From: Nitrososphaerales archaeon
GTDB taxonomy: Archaea; Thermoproteota; Nitrososphaeria; Nitrososphaerales; Gagatemarchaeaceae
Length of the DNA: 64,000 bases
Assembly: GCA_032906765.1 (NCBI GenBank)
Contig: JAJTZB010000003.1
Coordinates: 1 to 64,000 of the forward strand
Direction: 5' to 3'
Shown: positions 23,396 to 32,606 of the stretch, one piece after another
Layout: each line of letters begins with the position of its first letter
Position numbering within the stretch: position 1 is the first letter of the stretch
Program-made: the position numbers and the translations under genes
Notes under the pieces: model-generated
The model's input: the letters and a program-made list of their open reading frames with translations, nothing else
Database searches by the model: none
What the model was told of the DNA's origin: nothing

Positions 23396-24790
23396 ATGGA
23401 CAGGGTCGGGATCCTCGTCGTCTCCAAGTGTCTCAGCTCTGCAGCAATCATTGACACCTTCATGCGGAGCCAGAAGTACCGTCCAGAGTTCTATGTGGTA
23501 GAGAAACAGGCGAACCCCTTCAACCTGGAGAGGGCGAAGTTCCACGCGGTCGTCCCCGACCTGAACCTCAGGGAGGTGACTCGCATAGCCCGAAGATTCC
23601 GAGACCGGGTCTCCTTCGGCCTCACCGACACCGAGGACTTCGTTACTGCCGGAGGCAGAGATGCCATGGAGAAGGACGCAGGGATTCAGATGCTGTGCGT
23701 GACCAGGAAGTACGCGGTGGAGCGAAGCAAGGCCGAGCAGCGGCAGCTTTTCGACAGGGTATTCAGTGGCGCCAACCCACGGTACAGAATCTTCGACCCA
23801 GCGAAATACCGGGACCACTCAGATGCCCTGGCCCAGTTCCGTAGGACGGCCTCAGAGCTGAGTGAAGTGGTGGTCAAGCCGGACGCCCCTGCCCGAGGTG
23901 CAGGAGTTGGAGTCTGGGGGAAGGACTTCCGATCCGACAAGGCGATGTCCGCATTCTTCCTGAACGCTCTCTCCAAGGGAAGGGTCGTGGTCGAGGAAAA
24001 GGTCGAAGGGGAGGAATCTAGCTTCCACTCCTTCAGCGACGGGCGGCACTTCGTCCCGGCCCCCCTCACACGCGACTACAAGAGGAGCCTCGACGGAAAC
24101 AAGGGAAAGCTGACAGGAGGGATGGGGAGCTACAGGAATGCTTCCCGGGGTCTTCCCTTCCTCCCTCCTGCGGAGTGGGACAGGCTAGTCGATGCAGAAG
24201 AGGCTGCGTTCAGAAGGTGGAAGGGGCGTGGCTCTGACCCCGGGCTGCGTGGCATCGTTCTCTACGACGCCATCATGCACACCGGGAATGGGTTCAAGGT
24301 CCTCGAGAGGAACAGCAGGGGAGGTAACACGGAGGTCATCAACATACTCGCGACCATGGCAGACGACTTCGTAGACGTATGCCATCGGATCCTCGACGGC
24401 TCCTTGAAGGGAATCCGTTTCACGAGAGAGGCCTCGGTCGTGACCTGCGCGGTCCCATCGTCCTACGGGGTTGAGCCCGCCGTCCCCGCTGAAAACCAGT
24501 ACGTCGACCTTGCCCCCGCCTATGAATTCAGCAGGCGGCACCCGGACAGGCTCAGGGTCTTCCCGATGGACATCCGAGTCGAAGCGGGGGTCTCCAAAAT
24601 GGGGACGTCTCGGACCGTCGCCGTCGTCGGCCTCGGGGGTTCGGTTGAAGCAGCTCGCAGGCGGTCCCTAGCTGGGACGAATGCTCTATCGGGCCCGCTC
24701 AGGTGGCGCACCGACATCGCGAGCCGCCGCGACATCACGGATTCTTCTGCCCACCTCCGCACGCTCCGCCGGGTCGTAGCTACCGCCTAG
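23396..24790 (+). CDS. purD: Phosphoribosylamine-glycine ligase (GAR synthetase)
   Basis: This 464-residue ATP-grasp enzyme has EVVVKPDAPARGAGVGVW (ATP binding), VVEEKVEGEESSFHSFSDG, the PurD mark GKLTGGMGSY, and FKVLERNSRGGNTEV (metal ligands). It joins phosphoribosylamine with glycine, step 2 of purine synthesis. The N-terminal domain is divergent from bacterial PurD and the C-terminus is somewhat long, but the order of motifs is normal. Its stop overlaps that of the converging purH gene by 4 bases. Confidence 0.88.
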   Translation: MDRVGILVVSKCLSSAAIIDTFMRSQKYRPEFYVVEKQANPFNLERAKFHAVVPDLNLREVTRIARRFRDRVSFGLTDTEDFVTAGGRDAMEKDAGIQMLCVTRKYAVERSKAEQRQLFDRVFSGANPRYRIFDPAKYRDHSDALAQFRRTASELSEVVVKPDAPARGAGVGVWGKDFRSDKAMSAFFLNALSKGRVVVEEKVEGEESSFHSFSDGRHFVPAPLTRDYKRSLDGNKGKLTGGMGSYRNASRGLPFLPPAEWDRLVDAEEAAFRRWKGRGSDPGLRGIVLYDAIMHTGNGFKVLERNSRGGNTEVINILATMADDFVDVCHRILDGSLKGIRFTREASVVTCAVPSSYGVEPAVPAENQYVDLAPAYEFSRRHPDRLRVFPMDIRVEAGVSKMGTSRTVAVVGLGGSVEAARRRSLAGTNALSGPLRWRTDIASRRDITDSSAHLRTLRRVVATA

Positions 24791-26394
24791 TGCTTGAAAG
24801 CCCGCACGTGTGTAATCGCCATGGCCATCCCGTGCTCGTCAGCGGCCCGGACCGAGTCCCCGTCCTTCACTGACCCACCGGGTTGGATCACCGACGAAAC
24901 CCCGGCCTCTCCCAGGAGGTCGACGCAGTCGCGGAACGGGAAGAACCCGTCAGACGCGCAGACTGCACCCCTCGCCCGCTCTCCGGCATTCTCCAGCGCA
25001 ATCCTGACTGCCCCGTTTCGTTTACGGAAACTGGCGACCCCGAGCGTCCAGAACCTCCTGAGCTCCCTTCCCTCGAAGCCCCCTTCGGCAATCACGATTC
25101 CGTTCGACTGCACTTTCCTCACTACCTCCCAGGCAGCCAGAAGCTTCGCCATCTCTGCAGCGTCCAGTTTCCTCTTCGTGGGCACAGTCACTCCAGCCGG
25201 GTCGAGCCTCTGCCTGTAGTCGACCGCGTCCTGAAGAAGAATCGCGCCCTCCACGACCTTCAGGTCGTAGGGGATGTCCGGGCGGCCAGTCGTCTGAATC
25301 AACCTAATCGGCTTCTTCTGTTTCGATTTCAGGATCTCGAGCGCCTCGGGCGAGTACCCTGGAGCTATGACTATCTCCGTGTAGACCGAGCCGTCATCTG
25401 TCCCGTCGTTCCTCCCTATGAGCTTGGCCGCAGCGGCATCGACCTCCCTGTTGGTGACCACCGACCCTCCGAAGTCCGCTTCGGGGTCGCAACCATGTGC
25501 GAGCGCGTATGCCTCTGAGACGCTCGGGGCGAAGGCGAACCCGCTTATCTGGCCGTGCTTCACCGTTGCGACTCCGGCGGCCCCCTCCAGCCCTTCGACG
25601 ATCTTGTAGGCGCTTCCCACATCCAGGAAATTGTTGAAAGAGAGGGCATCCCCCGCGAGCTGCTTCCACTCCCCCATCGTCTTCCAACCGTCCACGGCGT
25701 AGATGACCGCCTTCCTGTCGGGATTCTCGCCGTACTTCGCGTCCTGCAACTTCGTCGCCGAGAGAAGGAACCTGCTCGGGAAGGACTCCTCTCCGCGCCT
25801 GAGCCCGTTGAAGATCGACGCGTCGTAGGCTGAGGTCATTGAGAACGCCTCGAGGGCGAGCCTCCTCCTGAATCCGAGCGTCGTCTTCCCCGACATCCTT
25901 CTGAGCTCTTCCACCACCGCCGGGTACAGCCTCGGAGAAGGCACCACCGCGACCCGCTCGAAATTCTTCGACGCCGCCCTTACCATCGTGGGCCCTCCAA
26001 TGTCTATGTTCTCGACCAGCTCCGCGTCCTCGCCAGTCCCTTTCTTGAGCGCCTCCTGGAACGCGTAGAAGTTGCAGACCACCATGTCGATTGGCCTGAC
26101 GCCCATGGCCTTCAGCTCCTGCAGGTGCTCCTCGCTACTCTTGGCGAGTATCGCCGCCTGCAGAGGCGCGTGCAGCGTCTTCACCCTCCCCGAAATCGCA
26201 GTGGGGAGCTTCATGTCCTCCTGCAGGCTCTTGACCCGGACTCCTCCCCGACTCAATTCCGAATACGTCCCCCCAGTTGCCAGCATCTCGACCCCAAACC
26301 TCTCCAGCTCCTTCGCGAACTCGACGAGCCCCTGCTTGTCAGAGACGCTCAGCACCGCTGTCTCCACCTTGACAGGACTGTCTGGCTTTTCCAT
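24787..26394 (-). CDS. purH: Bifunctional AICAR transformylase/IMP cyclohydrolase
   Basis: This 535-residue protein has the N-terminal cyclohydrolase domain (about 1-195; LATGGTYSEL, SGRVKTLHAP, NFYAFQEAL, NIDIGGPTMVRAASKNF) and a C-terminal transformylase with ATVKHGQISGFA (catalytic Lys-His) and CASDGFFPFRDCVDLLGEAGV. It uses 10-formyl-tetrahydrofolate to finish IMP. Many archaea use PurP and PurO instead, so a bifunctional PurH goes with the folate genes here. It is transcribed opposite to purSQLF from a shared intergenic region. Confidence 0.95.
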   Translation of the reverse strand: MEKPDSPVKVETAVLSVSDKQGLVEFAKELERFGVEMLATGGTYSELSRGGVRVKSLQEDMKLPTAISGRVKTLHAPLQAAILAKSSEEHLQELKAMGVRPIDMVVCNFYAFQEALKKGTGEDAELVENIDIGGPTMVRAASKNFERVAVVPSPRLYPAVVEELRRMSGKTTLGFRRRLALEAFSMTSAYDASIFNGLRRGEESFPSRFLLSATKLQDAKYGENPDRKAVIYAVDGWKTMGEWKQLAGDALSFNNFLDVGSAYKIVEGLEGAAGVATVKHGQISGFAFAPSVSEAYALAHGCDPEADFGGSVVTNREVDAAAAKLIGRNDGTDDGSVYTEIVIAPGYSPEALEILKSKQKKPIRLIQTTGRPDIPYDLKVVEGAILLQDAVDYRQRLDPAGVTVPTKRKLDAAEMAKLLAAWEVVRKVQSNGIVIAEGGFEGRELRRFWTLGVASFRKRNGAVRIALENAGERARGAVCASDGFFPFRDCVDLLGEAGVSSVIQPGGSVKDGDSVRAADEHGMAMAITHVRAFKH

Positions 26395-26415
26395 TCGAGT
26401 CCCAGCGCCTTCCCT

Positions 26416-26484
26416 CCGCTAATTAACGGGGCTTTTCATCATCGCAGGTTTTTAGCATGAACGACTCAGTCTCATCTTATATAT
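26416..26484. promoter_or_regulatory. Divergent purH/purS promoters
   Basis: A near-palindrome CCGCTAATTAACGG (26416-26429) holds the purH TATA-like element, about 28 bases from the purH ATG at 26394. TTATATAT (26477-26484) is centred 27 bases before the GTG at 26508 chosen for purS. Both transcripts would be leaderless. No purine-repressor site is recognised. Confidence 0.5.
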
Positions 26485-26507
26485 CCAACGTAGATGCATC
26501 ATTTTTT

Positions 26508-26768
26508 GTGCCAAGGGCGCGCGAATTCTCCGTGAAGGTCGTGATTTCCAACCGCGAGGGGGCCAGCGATCCCGAGGGCGAGACGATCTACCGCGACCTA
26601 GTCTCGAAGTCCGGTTTCGACGAAGTCAAGGGCATAAGGAGCGGGAAGTTTCTTCGTTTCGAAGTCCTTGCTACAGACGCACGGAGCGCCAGGGACCTCG
26701 TCGCGAAGATCTGCGACGAGCTTAGAATCTACAACCCTGCCGCACATTCGATAACGGTCGAAGCCTGA
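26508..26768 (+). CDS. purS: FGAM synthase subunit PurS
   Basis: The 86-residue protein (from GTG 26508) has the PurS fold: KVVISNREGASDPEGETIYRDL, VKGIRSGKFLRFEV and a C-terminal helix with AKICDELRIYNP. It joins PurQ and PurL in formylglycinamidine ribonucleotide synthase. The frame is open from an ATG at 26457, but the strong TATA box at 26477-26484 lies inside that extension, so the shorter start is right. The stop overlaps the purQ ATG (TGATG). Confidence 0.88.
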   Translation: MPRAREFSVKVVISNREGASDPEGETIYRDLVSKSGFDEVKGIRSGKFLRFEVLATDARSARDLVAKICDELRIYNPAAHSITVEA

Positions 26769-27475
26769 TGGTCGCGAGTCTGCGGGTCGCGGTCGTCCGG
26801 TTCCCCGGCAGCAACTGCGACCTCGACGCTGTGCGCGCACTGAAGGCAGTCCGAGGGGTCAAGCCAGACCTTGTCTGGCACGAGGACGGGGCCGTCGCAG
26901 GGTACGACGCCGTCGTCCTCCCCGGCGGCTTTTCTTTCGGCGATTACCTCCGCGCAGGGTCCATAGCCGCGAGGAGCCCGGCCCTCGGGAGGATAGCTAG
27001 GCTCGCAGAGAAGGGGGTACCGATACTTGGCATCTGCAACGGTTTTCAGATTCTCATTGAAGCCGGCCTTCTCCCCGGCGCACTGCTGAGGAACACAACC
27101 CTGAGGTTCGTCTGCAGGTGGGTCACGGTGCGCGTCGACAACAACCGCACGCCCTTCACAAGGAACATGAGGAAGGGCCAGGTCCTTCGCATGCCCATCG
27201 CGCACAACGAGGGCAGATACGCCGCGACCGCGGCAGACCTTAGCAGCCTCTCCTCGCGGGGAGGCGTGGTCTTCAGATACTGCGACCTGGGCGGCGACGT
27301 CACCGCAGCTTCCAACCCGACCGGGACCCTCCGCAACATCGCAGGAATCTGCAACAGGGACGGGAACGTCGTCGGTCTGATGCCCCACCCTGAGAGGGCT
27401 GCCGACAGGATACTCAGCCCCTTCGACACCGAGGACGGCGCCCTGCTCTTCGCATCGTTGCTCAGGAGGGAGTGA
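26768..27475 (+). CDS. purQ: FGAM synthase glutaminase subunit PurQ
   Basis: This 235-residue class I glutaminase has VVRFPGSNCDLDAVRAL, VLPGGFSFGDYLRAGSIAA, nucleophile Cys in GICNGFQILIEAGLLPG, and the His/Glu pair in GLMPHPERA. It supplies ammonia to PurL. The start overlaps the purS stop and the next gene follows after one base, so S-Q-L are co-translated. Confidence 0.95.
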   Translation: MVASLRVAVVRFPGSNCDLDAVRALKAVRGVKPDLVWHEDGAVAGYDAVVLPGGFSFGDYLRAGSIAARSPALGRIARLAEKGVPILGICNGFQILIEAGLLPGALLRNTTLRFVCRWVTVRVDNNRTPFTRNMRKGQVLRMPIAHNEGRYAATAADLSSLSSRGGVVFRYCDLGGDVTAASNPTGTLRNIAGICNRDGNVVGLMPHPERAADRILSPFDTEDGALLFASLLRRE

Positions 27476-27476
27476 A

Positions 27477-29672
27477 TTGATAACATCAAACATCATGCTG
27501 GGGCTTTCACGGGAGGAGGTAGCGACAGTAAGACGGACCCTCGGCCGCGAACCCAACGAGACGGAGTGGGCCATCATCGACGCAGAGTGGTCAGAGCACA
27601 GCTCCTACAAATCCTCGAAGGCTCTCCTCAGGCTCTTCCCGACCAGCGGCGACCGAGTCCTCCTCGGCCCGGGGTACGACGCCGGGGTCGTGGACGTCGG
27701 GAAGGGGTACGCGGTGACCCTCCACATCGAAAGTCACAACCACCCTTCCGCGGTCGACCCCTACGGCGGCGCCTCGACCGGCATCGGGGGCGTCATCAGG
27801 GACATCCTCTCCATGGGCTCCCGCCCCCTCGCACTCGTCGACATCCTCCGCTTCGGGGACCCCAGGTCGAGCCCGCACTCGAAGTGGCTGCTTAGGAACG
27901 TCGTCAGGGGCATAGCCGACTACGGAAACTGCGTGGGCGTCCCGACCGTGGCCGGAGACATAGAATTCGACGAATCCTTCGAAAGGAACTGCCTCGTCGA
28001 CGTCGCCTGCGTCGGGGTGGCCCGCAAAGACTCGCTGATTCTGGGCGAGGCCCGGAACCCGGGAGACATGATAATTCTCGCTGGTGGTTCAACCGGGAGA
28101 GATGGCGTCGGAGGCGCGGCGTTCGCCTCCAAGAACCTGGCGAAACTGCCGGGGTCGGACAGGTCTTCGGTCCAAGTCCCCGACCCGTTCATGAAGAAAC
28201 TATTGATCGATTCTCTCCTTGAGGCCGCCGGCACAGGCCTGATTCGGGGAATGAAGGACCTCGGAGGCGGAGGCCTCTCTACCGGCCTGTCAGAAATCGC
28301 GGCCAAGGGCGGCACCGGCGTCGAAGTGGAGCTGACAAGGGTGAGGGTCAGGGAGCCCGACATGGCCCCGACAGAGATCATGACCTCCGAATCTCAGGAA
28401 AGGATGCTGCTCATCCTGGACCCCAAGCGTTCGGCCCCAGTGCTCAATGTTCTGGACAAGTACGAAGTTCCCTACGCGGTCATCGGCTCGGTGACGGGGG
28501 ACTGTGCCCTGAGGCTCAGGTGGAACGGGAAGAAGGTCGTGGAACTTCCCGCCGACCTCGTAGCGAACGCCCCGCTCGTCCCGAGGCCTGTGAAAAGGCC
28601 GCTCCCCCCAAATAGTGCCTCAGTCCTGACGGGAAAGACCCCGGACGTTGGAGCATCCCTCATGGCTCTCCTGGGGTCCCCCAACATCTCAAGCAAGAGA
28701 TGGGTCTACGAGCAGTACGACCACGAGGTGGGCACGAGCACAGTTCTGAAGCCCGGCATGGCGGACGCCGCCCTGATGAGGTTGCCAAACGGTTCAATGC
28801 TCGCGGTAAAGGCCGACGGCAACAGCAAGCACAGCTCCCTCGACCCCAGGCGGGGGGCCGCAGGCTGCGTCGCAGAGGCGTGCAGAAACATAGTCGCGGT
28901 GGGCGCGGAACCCATAGCCATGGTCGACCACCTTCAATTCGGCGACCCCTCCGACCCGGAAGTGTACTGGACCTTCAAAGAATCGGTGGAAGGCATGGCC
29001 GAGTATTGCAGGCGGCTCTCTCTGCCCGTGGTCGGTGGGAAGGTCAGCTTCTACAACCAAGACGAAGCCTCCAAGCGGCCGATCAAACCCTCCCCTGTCG
29101 CGATGGTCGTCGGCCTCGCACCTCCCGCAACCCGACGTGTTTCCTCTTCATTCATTTCGGGTGGCGACCAGGTCTTCCTCGTCGGAGTGACGAAGCCCGA
29201 ACTAGGAGGCTCCGAGTACCACGAGAGCATACTTCGCGTTTCGGGGGGCGCCGTCCCCAAGCCTCACGCAGCGGTCGATTCCCGGGTGTACAGGGCGGTG
29301 CTGCGCCTCGCCAGGAAGGGCCTTGCGGGTTCGATTCACGACTGTTCGAAGGGCGGCCTTGGGGTCGCGTTGGCAGAGATGTGCATTGGTTCCGGAATCG
29401 GAGTGGCGGTCGACCTTTCCGGGATGGCCAAGCGGGCTCTGACCCCAGCCCACGCGCTCTTCTCAGAGTCTCACGGGAGATTCGTCTTCTCAACCCGACA
29501 GGCGAAGCAAGCCGAATCGCTCCTTAACGCCTCGCGACTGCCCTACTCCCGCATCGGCACGACTGGGGGAGAGCACCTGGTCGTGTCTCACGCTGGGAAG
29601 AAAGTCATGCGCCTCAACGTCCGCGCCATGAAGGAGGCTTGGGAGGGCGCCCTCCCGGAGCTGATGAACTGA
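27477..29672 (+). CDS. purL: FGAM synthase large subunit PurL (small-type)
   Basis: This 731-residue subunit matches the small PurL form that needs PurQ and PurS. It has EWAIIDAEWSEHSSYKSSK, HIESHNHPSAVDPYGGASTGIGGVIRDI, and two AIRS-like halves; the second includes GMKDLGGGGLSTGLSE-type and SIHDCSKGGLGVALAEM glycine-rich loops. It converts FGAR to FGAM with ATP. TTG at 27477 or ATG at 27492 can start it; 27492 gives MLGLSREEVATV. Confidence 0.95.
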   Translation: MITSNIMLGLSREEVATVRRTLGREPNETEWAIIDAEWSEHSSYKSSKALLRLFPTSGDRVLLGPGYDAGVVDVGKGYAVTLHIESHNHPSAVDPYGGASTGIGGVIRDILSMGSRPLALVDILRFGDPRSSPHSKWLLRNVVRGIADYGNCVGVPTVAGDIEFDESFERNCLVDVACVGVARKDSLILGEARNPGDMIILAGGSTGRDGVGGAAFASKNLAKLPGSDRSSVQVPDPFMKKLLIDSLLEAAGTGLIRGMKDLGGGGLSTGLSEIAAKGGTGVEVELTRVRVREPDMAPTEIMTSESQERMLLILDPKRSAPVLNVLDKYEVPYAVIGSVTGDCALRLRWNGKKVVELPADLVANAPLVPRPVKRPLPPNSASVLTGKTPDVGASLMALLGSPNISSKRWVYEQYDHEVGTSTVLKPGMADAALMRLPNGSMLAVKADGNSKHSSLDPRRGAAGCVAEACRNIVAVGAEPIAMVDHLQFGDPSDPEVYWTFKESVEGMAEYCRRLSLPVVGGKVSFYNQDEASKRPIKPSPVAMVVGLAPPATRRVSSSFISGGDQVFLVGVTKPELGGSEYHESILRVSGGAVPKPHAAVDSRVYRAVLRLARKGLAGSIHDCSKGGLGVALAEMCIGSGIGVAVDLSGMAKRALTPAHALFSESHGRFVFSTRQAKQAESLLNASRLPYSRIGTTGGEHLVVSHAGKKVMRLNVRAMKEAWEGALPELMN

Positions 29673-31114
29673 TGGACCTCAGGGAGAAGTGCGGCCTCTT
29701 CGCCGCACGCTCAGCGACCGGCCAGGACGTCGTGAGGAAAACCCTCCAAGGCCTCGAGGCGCTCCAGCACAGAGGCCAGGAATCCTGGGGGATTGCCGTG
29801 GCAGGGAAGCCGGTCTTCAGGAAGATGGGCCTGGTAGCGAACTGGCACCTCGAAGCCGGACAGCTTTCTTCTTACAGGGACAGCTCAGCAATCGGACACG
29901 TCAGGTACTCGACCAAGGGCAGGTCAATCCTTGACAACGCCCAGCCGCTTCAGATAGACTCAGCCTTCGCCATCGCCCACAACGGGACCCTCATCAAGGT
30001 CGAGCAGCTCTCCGCTCCCGTCGAAGCAGAGTTCGGCCTCTCCTGCGAGTCAGATACCCGGGCAGCAGGCTATCGGCTCCTTCACTTCCTGAAGGACGAC
30101 AAGGAGATGTTCACTTCCTTCCAGAAACTGTCGGCGGAGCTGGTGGGCGCCTACTGTTTCGCAATCATCGACTCGTTCAGAAACGTTTTCGCAGTGAGGG
30201 ACCCGAGAGGGTACCGGCCCCTCTGCCTTGGATGGCACGAGGCCACCCGGACCTATGTCGCGGCGTCCGAGAGCTGTGCGCTGTCGGCTGTCGGGGCAGA
30301 CTTCGTCCGCGACGTCGAACCCGGCGAGATGGTGAAGTTCGGAACCAGGGACGGCGAACTGGAGTCTTTCAGGTTCGCACCCAAAGTGCCCACGGCCTAC
30401 TGCTCGTTCGAGTACACCTACTTCGCGCACCCATCATCTCGCCTCAATGGCGTGTCGGTCTACGAGGCCAGGAAAAAGGTCGGCAGGGTCCTGGCGAAGA
30501 AATCCCAGACGAAAGGGGACGTGGTCATCCCCGTCCCGGACTCTGCGAGGCCTTCTGCCTTGGGTTTCTCAGTCGAAAGCGGGGTCCCCATGGACGAGGG
30601 GCTGATGAAGGACAGGTACAGCAGGAAAGGGAGCATCAGAAGCTTCATCGAGCCCGGGCAGACTGGAAGGGAGGACGTCGTGAAGAGGATAATCCCGATA
30701 CGAGAGACGATTCAGGGCAGGGATGTGATTGTAGTGGACGACAGCGTAGTGCGCGGCACAAGCTCGAAGGCGATCGTAAAGTCCCTGAGGAAGGCCGGAG
30801 CGAAATCTGTGAAGATGGCAGTCACCTTCCCTCCGATACGCCATCCATGCCACATGGGAATCGACTTCCCGAGCAAAGAAGAGCTCCTCGTGCACAACGT
30901 TGCAGAGGAGCAGGACTCGGTTGCCGAGACAGCTTCGAAGGTTGCAGAGGCGATAGGGGCGGACGAGTTCTTCTACAACGACATCGAAGGTCTGAGCGAG
31001 GCCATCGGCCTACCAAAGGACAGCCTATGCTTCGCCTGCATCAACGGAGACTACTCGAAACTCAACGCACCAAAGCCCATGAACGAAGCCGAGGAAGTGA
31101 AGACGAACTCTTGA
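29672..31114 (+). CDS. purF: Amidophosphoribosyltransferase, iron-sulfur type
   Basis: The protein starts MDLREKCGLFA, so a short propeptide would be cut to expose the catalytic Cys. The glutaminase domain (about 1-240) has HRGQESWGI and SAIGHVRYSTKGRS. The transferase part has VIPVPDSARPSALGF and VIVVDDSVVRGTSSKAIV (PRPP loop). Cysteines in RHPCHMGID and LCFACINGDY match the 4Fe-4S ligands of Bacillus-type PurF. It commits PRPP to purine synthesis. ATG 29672 overlaps the purL stop; an open stretch upstream from 29639 is shadow. Confidence 0.95.
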   Translation: MDLREKCGLFAARSATGQDVVRKTLQGLEALQHRGQESWGIAVAGKPVFRKMGLVANWHLEAGQLSSYRDSSAIGHVRYSTKGRSILDNAQPLQIDSAFAIAHNGTLIKVEQLSAPVEAEFGLSCESDTRAAGYRLLHFLKDDKEMFTSFQKLSAELVGAYCFAIIDSFRNVFAVRDPRGYRPLCLGWHEATRTYVAASESCALSAVGADFVRDVEPGEMVKFGTRDGELESFRFAPKVPTAYCSFEYTYFAHPSSRLNGVSVYEARKKVGRVLAKKSQTKGDVVIPVPDSARPSALGFSVESGVPMDEGLMKDRYSRKGSIRSFIEPGQTGREDVVKRIIPIRETIQGRDVIVVDDSVVRGTSSKAIVKSLRKAGAKSVKMAVTFPPIRHPCHMGIDFPSKEELLVHNVAEEQDSVAETASKVAEAIGADEFFYNDIEGLSEAIGLPKDSLCFACINGDYSKLNAPKPMNEAEEVKTNS

Positions 31115-31728
31115 TGCGCATCGGTGTCCTCGTCTCCGGCAGGGGCTCAAACCTAGAATCGATCCTGAAGTCGATACAGAAGGGCGCAATCAAAGGCGCG
31201 CAGGTCTCGGTGGTGATAAGCAACAGAGCGGAGGCGAGGGCACTCCGGATCGCTAGGGAATATGGAGCCAAAGCGGTCACCGTATCCCAGGGTTCTGCCT
31301 CGTCGGAGGAATTCGGTTCGGCGCTTTCCGTTGCCCTGAGGAAGCATGGCGTCAGCCCACGCGAGGGACTCGTCCTCCTCGCCGGGTTCATGAAAGTCCT
31401 GCCTAGAAGTTTCGTCGAGCTCTACCGAGGTAGAATCATGAACATACACCCGTCCCTCCTCCCCGCCTTCCCAGGGCTGAACGCCCAGCGCCAGGCCCTG
31501 GAGCATGGAGTCAAGGTCTCGGGGTGTACCGTCCACTTCGTGGTCCCGGAAGTCGACGCTGGCCCGATCATAATTCAGAAAGCCGTCGCCGTGAAGGAAG
31601 GAGACGACGAGGGGTCGCTCTCATCCAGGATCCTCAGGCAAGAGCACAGGATCTACCCAGAAGCCGTCAGGCTCTTCGTCCAGGGCCGTTTGAGGATCGT
31701 CGGTCGGGGGGTCCTGGTCAAAAGATGA
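31114..31728 (+). CDS. purN: GAR transformylase
   Basis: This 204-residue enzyme has RIGVLVSGRGSNLESIL, the formyl-transfer signature region IMNIHPSLLPAFPGLNAQRQA (Asn, His) and the CTVHFVVPEVDAGPIIIQ segment with the catalytic Asp. It transfers formyl from 10-formyl-THF to GAR, step 3. The true start is the ATG overlapping the purF stop; the long open frame starting at 30232 is a shadow before that. Use of PurN rather than formate-dependent PurT again points to folate chemistry. Confidence 0.94.
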   Translation: MRIGVLVSGRGSNLESILKSIQKGAIKGAQVSVVISNRAEARALRIAREYGAKAVTVSQGSASSEEFGSALSVALRKHGVSPREGLVLLAGFMKVLPRSFVELYRGRIMNIHPSLLPAFPGLNAQRQALEHGVKVSGCTVHFVVPEVDAGPIIIQKAVAVKEGDDEGSLSSRILRQEHRIYPEAVRLFVQGRLRIVGRGVLVKR

Positions 31729-32606
31729 CCGCGACGATCATGGACGGCAGGGCACTCGCCGCAAGCATAGCGGAGAGGCTCGCCGCCGAGGTCTCTAGGA
31801 TGAAATCGGATGGCAAGGAACCAACCTTGGCGACTATCCTCGTCGGGGACGACCCTCCCTCAAAGGTTTACCTGGGCAGCAAGCACAAGGCGGCCCAGAG
31901 GACCGGGATTACATCCGAGAGTCACACCCTCCCGGCCGATGCGAGCGAGGGGGAACTGACCTCCCTGATCGAGGGCCTCAACATGGACAGGAGGGTCAAC
32001 GGGATACTCCTTCAGCTCCCCCTCCCCGGCCACTTCAACGAGCGGAAGATGATAGAGCGCATCAGTCCGGAGAAGGACGTTGACGGCCTCACATCCACGA
32101 ACACCGGCCGGCTCTTCTACGGCCAGTCGGACCTGATTCCATGCACACCGAGAGGCGTGATGGAACTCCTTCACCATTACAACATCAAGATAATCTCTTC
32201 CACCGCTGTCATAATCAACAGGAGCACCCTCGTCGGAAAGCCGCTCTACCATCTCCTGCTCAACGAGGATGCCACGGTGACGGTCTGTCACTCGAAGTCT
32301 GCAGAAGTCGCCGAGGCGACCAAGCGCGCCGACATTGTAATCACGGCCGTCGGGGTGCGCCCCCGGTTCATACTCACCGCAGACATGGTGAAGGAAGGCG
32401 CGGTCGTCATCGACGTTGCAATGAACCGCGTCGATGGAAAGCTTGTTGGCGACGCCGACTTTGAGGCCGTCTCAAGAAAGGCCTCCTTCATCACCCCAGT
32501 GCCCGGCGGAGTCGGCCCCATGACTGTCATAATGTTGATGCAGAACACCCTGATCGCGGCCTCGAAGCAGGCCGGACTTCTCGTTTCCTCGGTGGTCCAG
32601 AGTTGA
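31725..32606 (+). CDS. folD: Methylene-THF dehydrogenase/methenyl-THF cyclohydrolase
   Basis: This 293-residue protein has VGDDPPSKVYLGSKHKAAQRTG (catalytic Lys and Tyr), NGILLQLPLPGHF, SPEKDVDGLTSTNTG, CTPRGVMELL, and the nucleotide-binding IINRSTLVGKPLYHLLL; it ends PVPGGVGPMTVIMLMQNT. It interconverts methylene-, methenyl- and formyl-THF and so feeds PurN and PurH. ATG 31725 overlaps the purN stop (ATGA). The S of the usual GRS is here NRS, a small variation. Confidence 0.95.
   Translation: MTATIMDGRALAASIAERLAAEVSRMKSDGKEPTLATILVGDDPPSKVYLGSKHKAAQRTGITSESHTLPADASEGELTSLIEGLNMDRRVNGILLQLPLPGHFNERKMIERISPEKDVDGLTSTNTGRLFYGQSDLIPCTPRGVMELLHHYNIKIISSTAVIINRSTLVGKPLYHLLLNEDATVTVCHSKSAEVAEATKRADIVITAVGVRPRFILTADMVKEGAVVIDVAMNRVDGKLVGDADFEAVSRKASFITPVPGGVGPMTVIMLMQNTLIAASKQAGLLVSSVVQS

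Noticed and set aside
30232-31113. Long N-terminal extension of PurN
   Set aside because: It overlaps purF in another frame and is Arg/Gly/Ser-rich shadow; PurN begins with the ATG at the purF stop.
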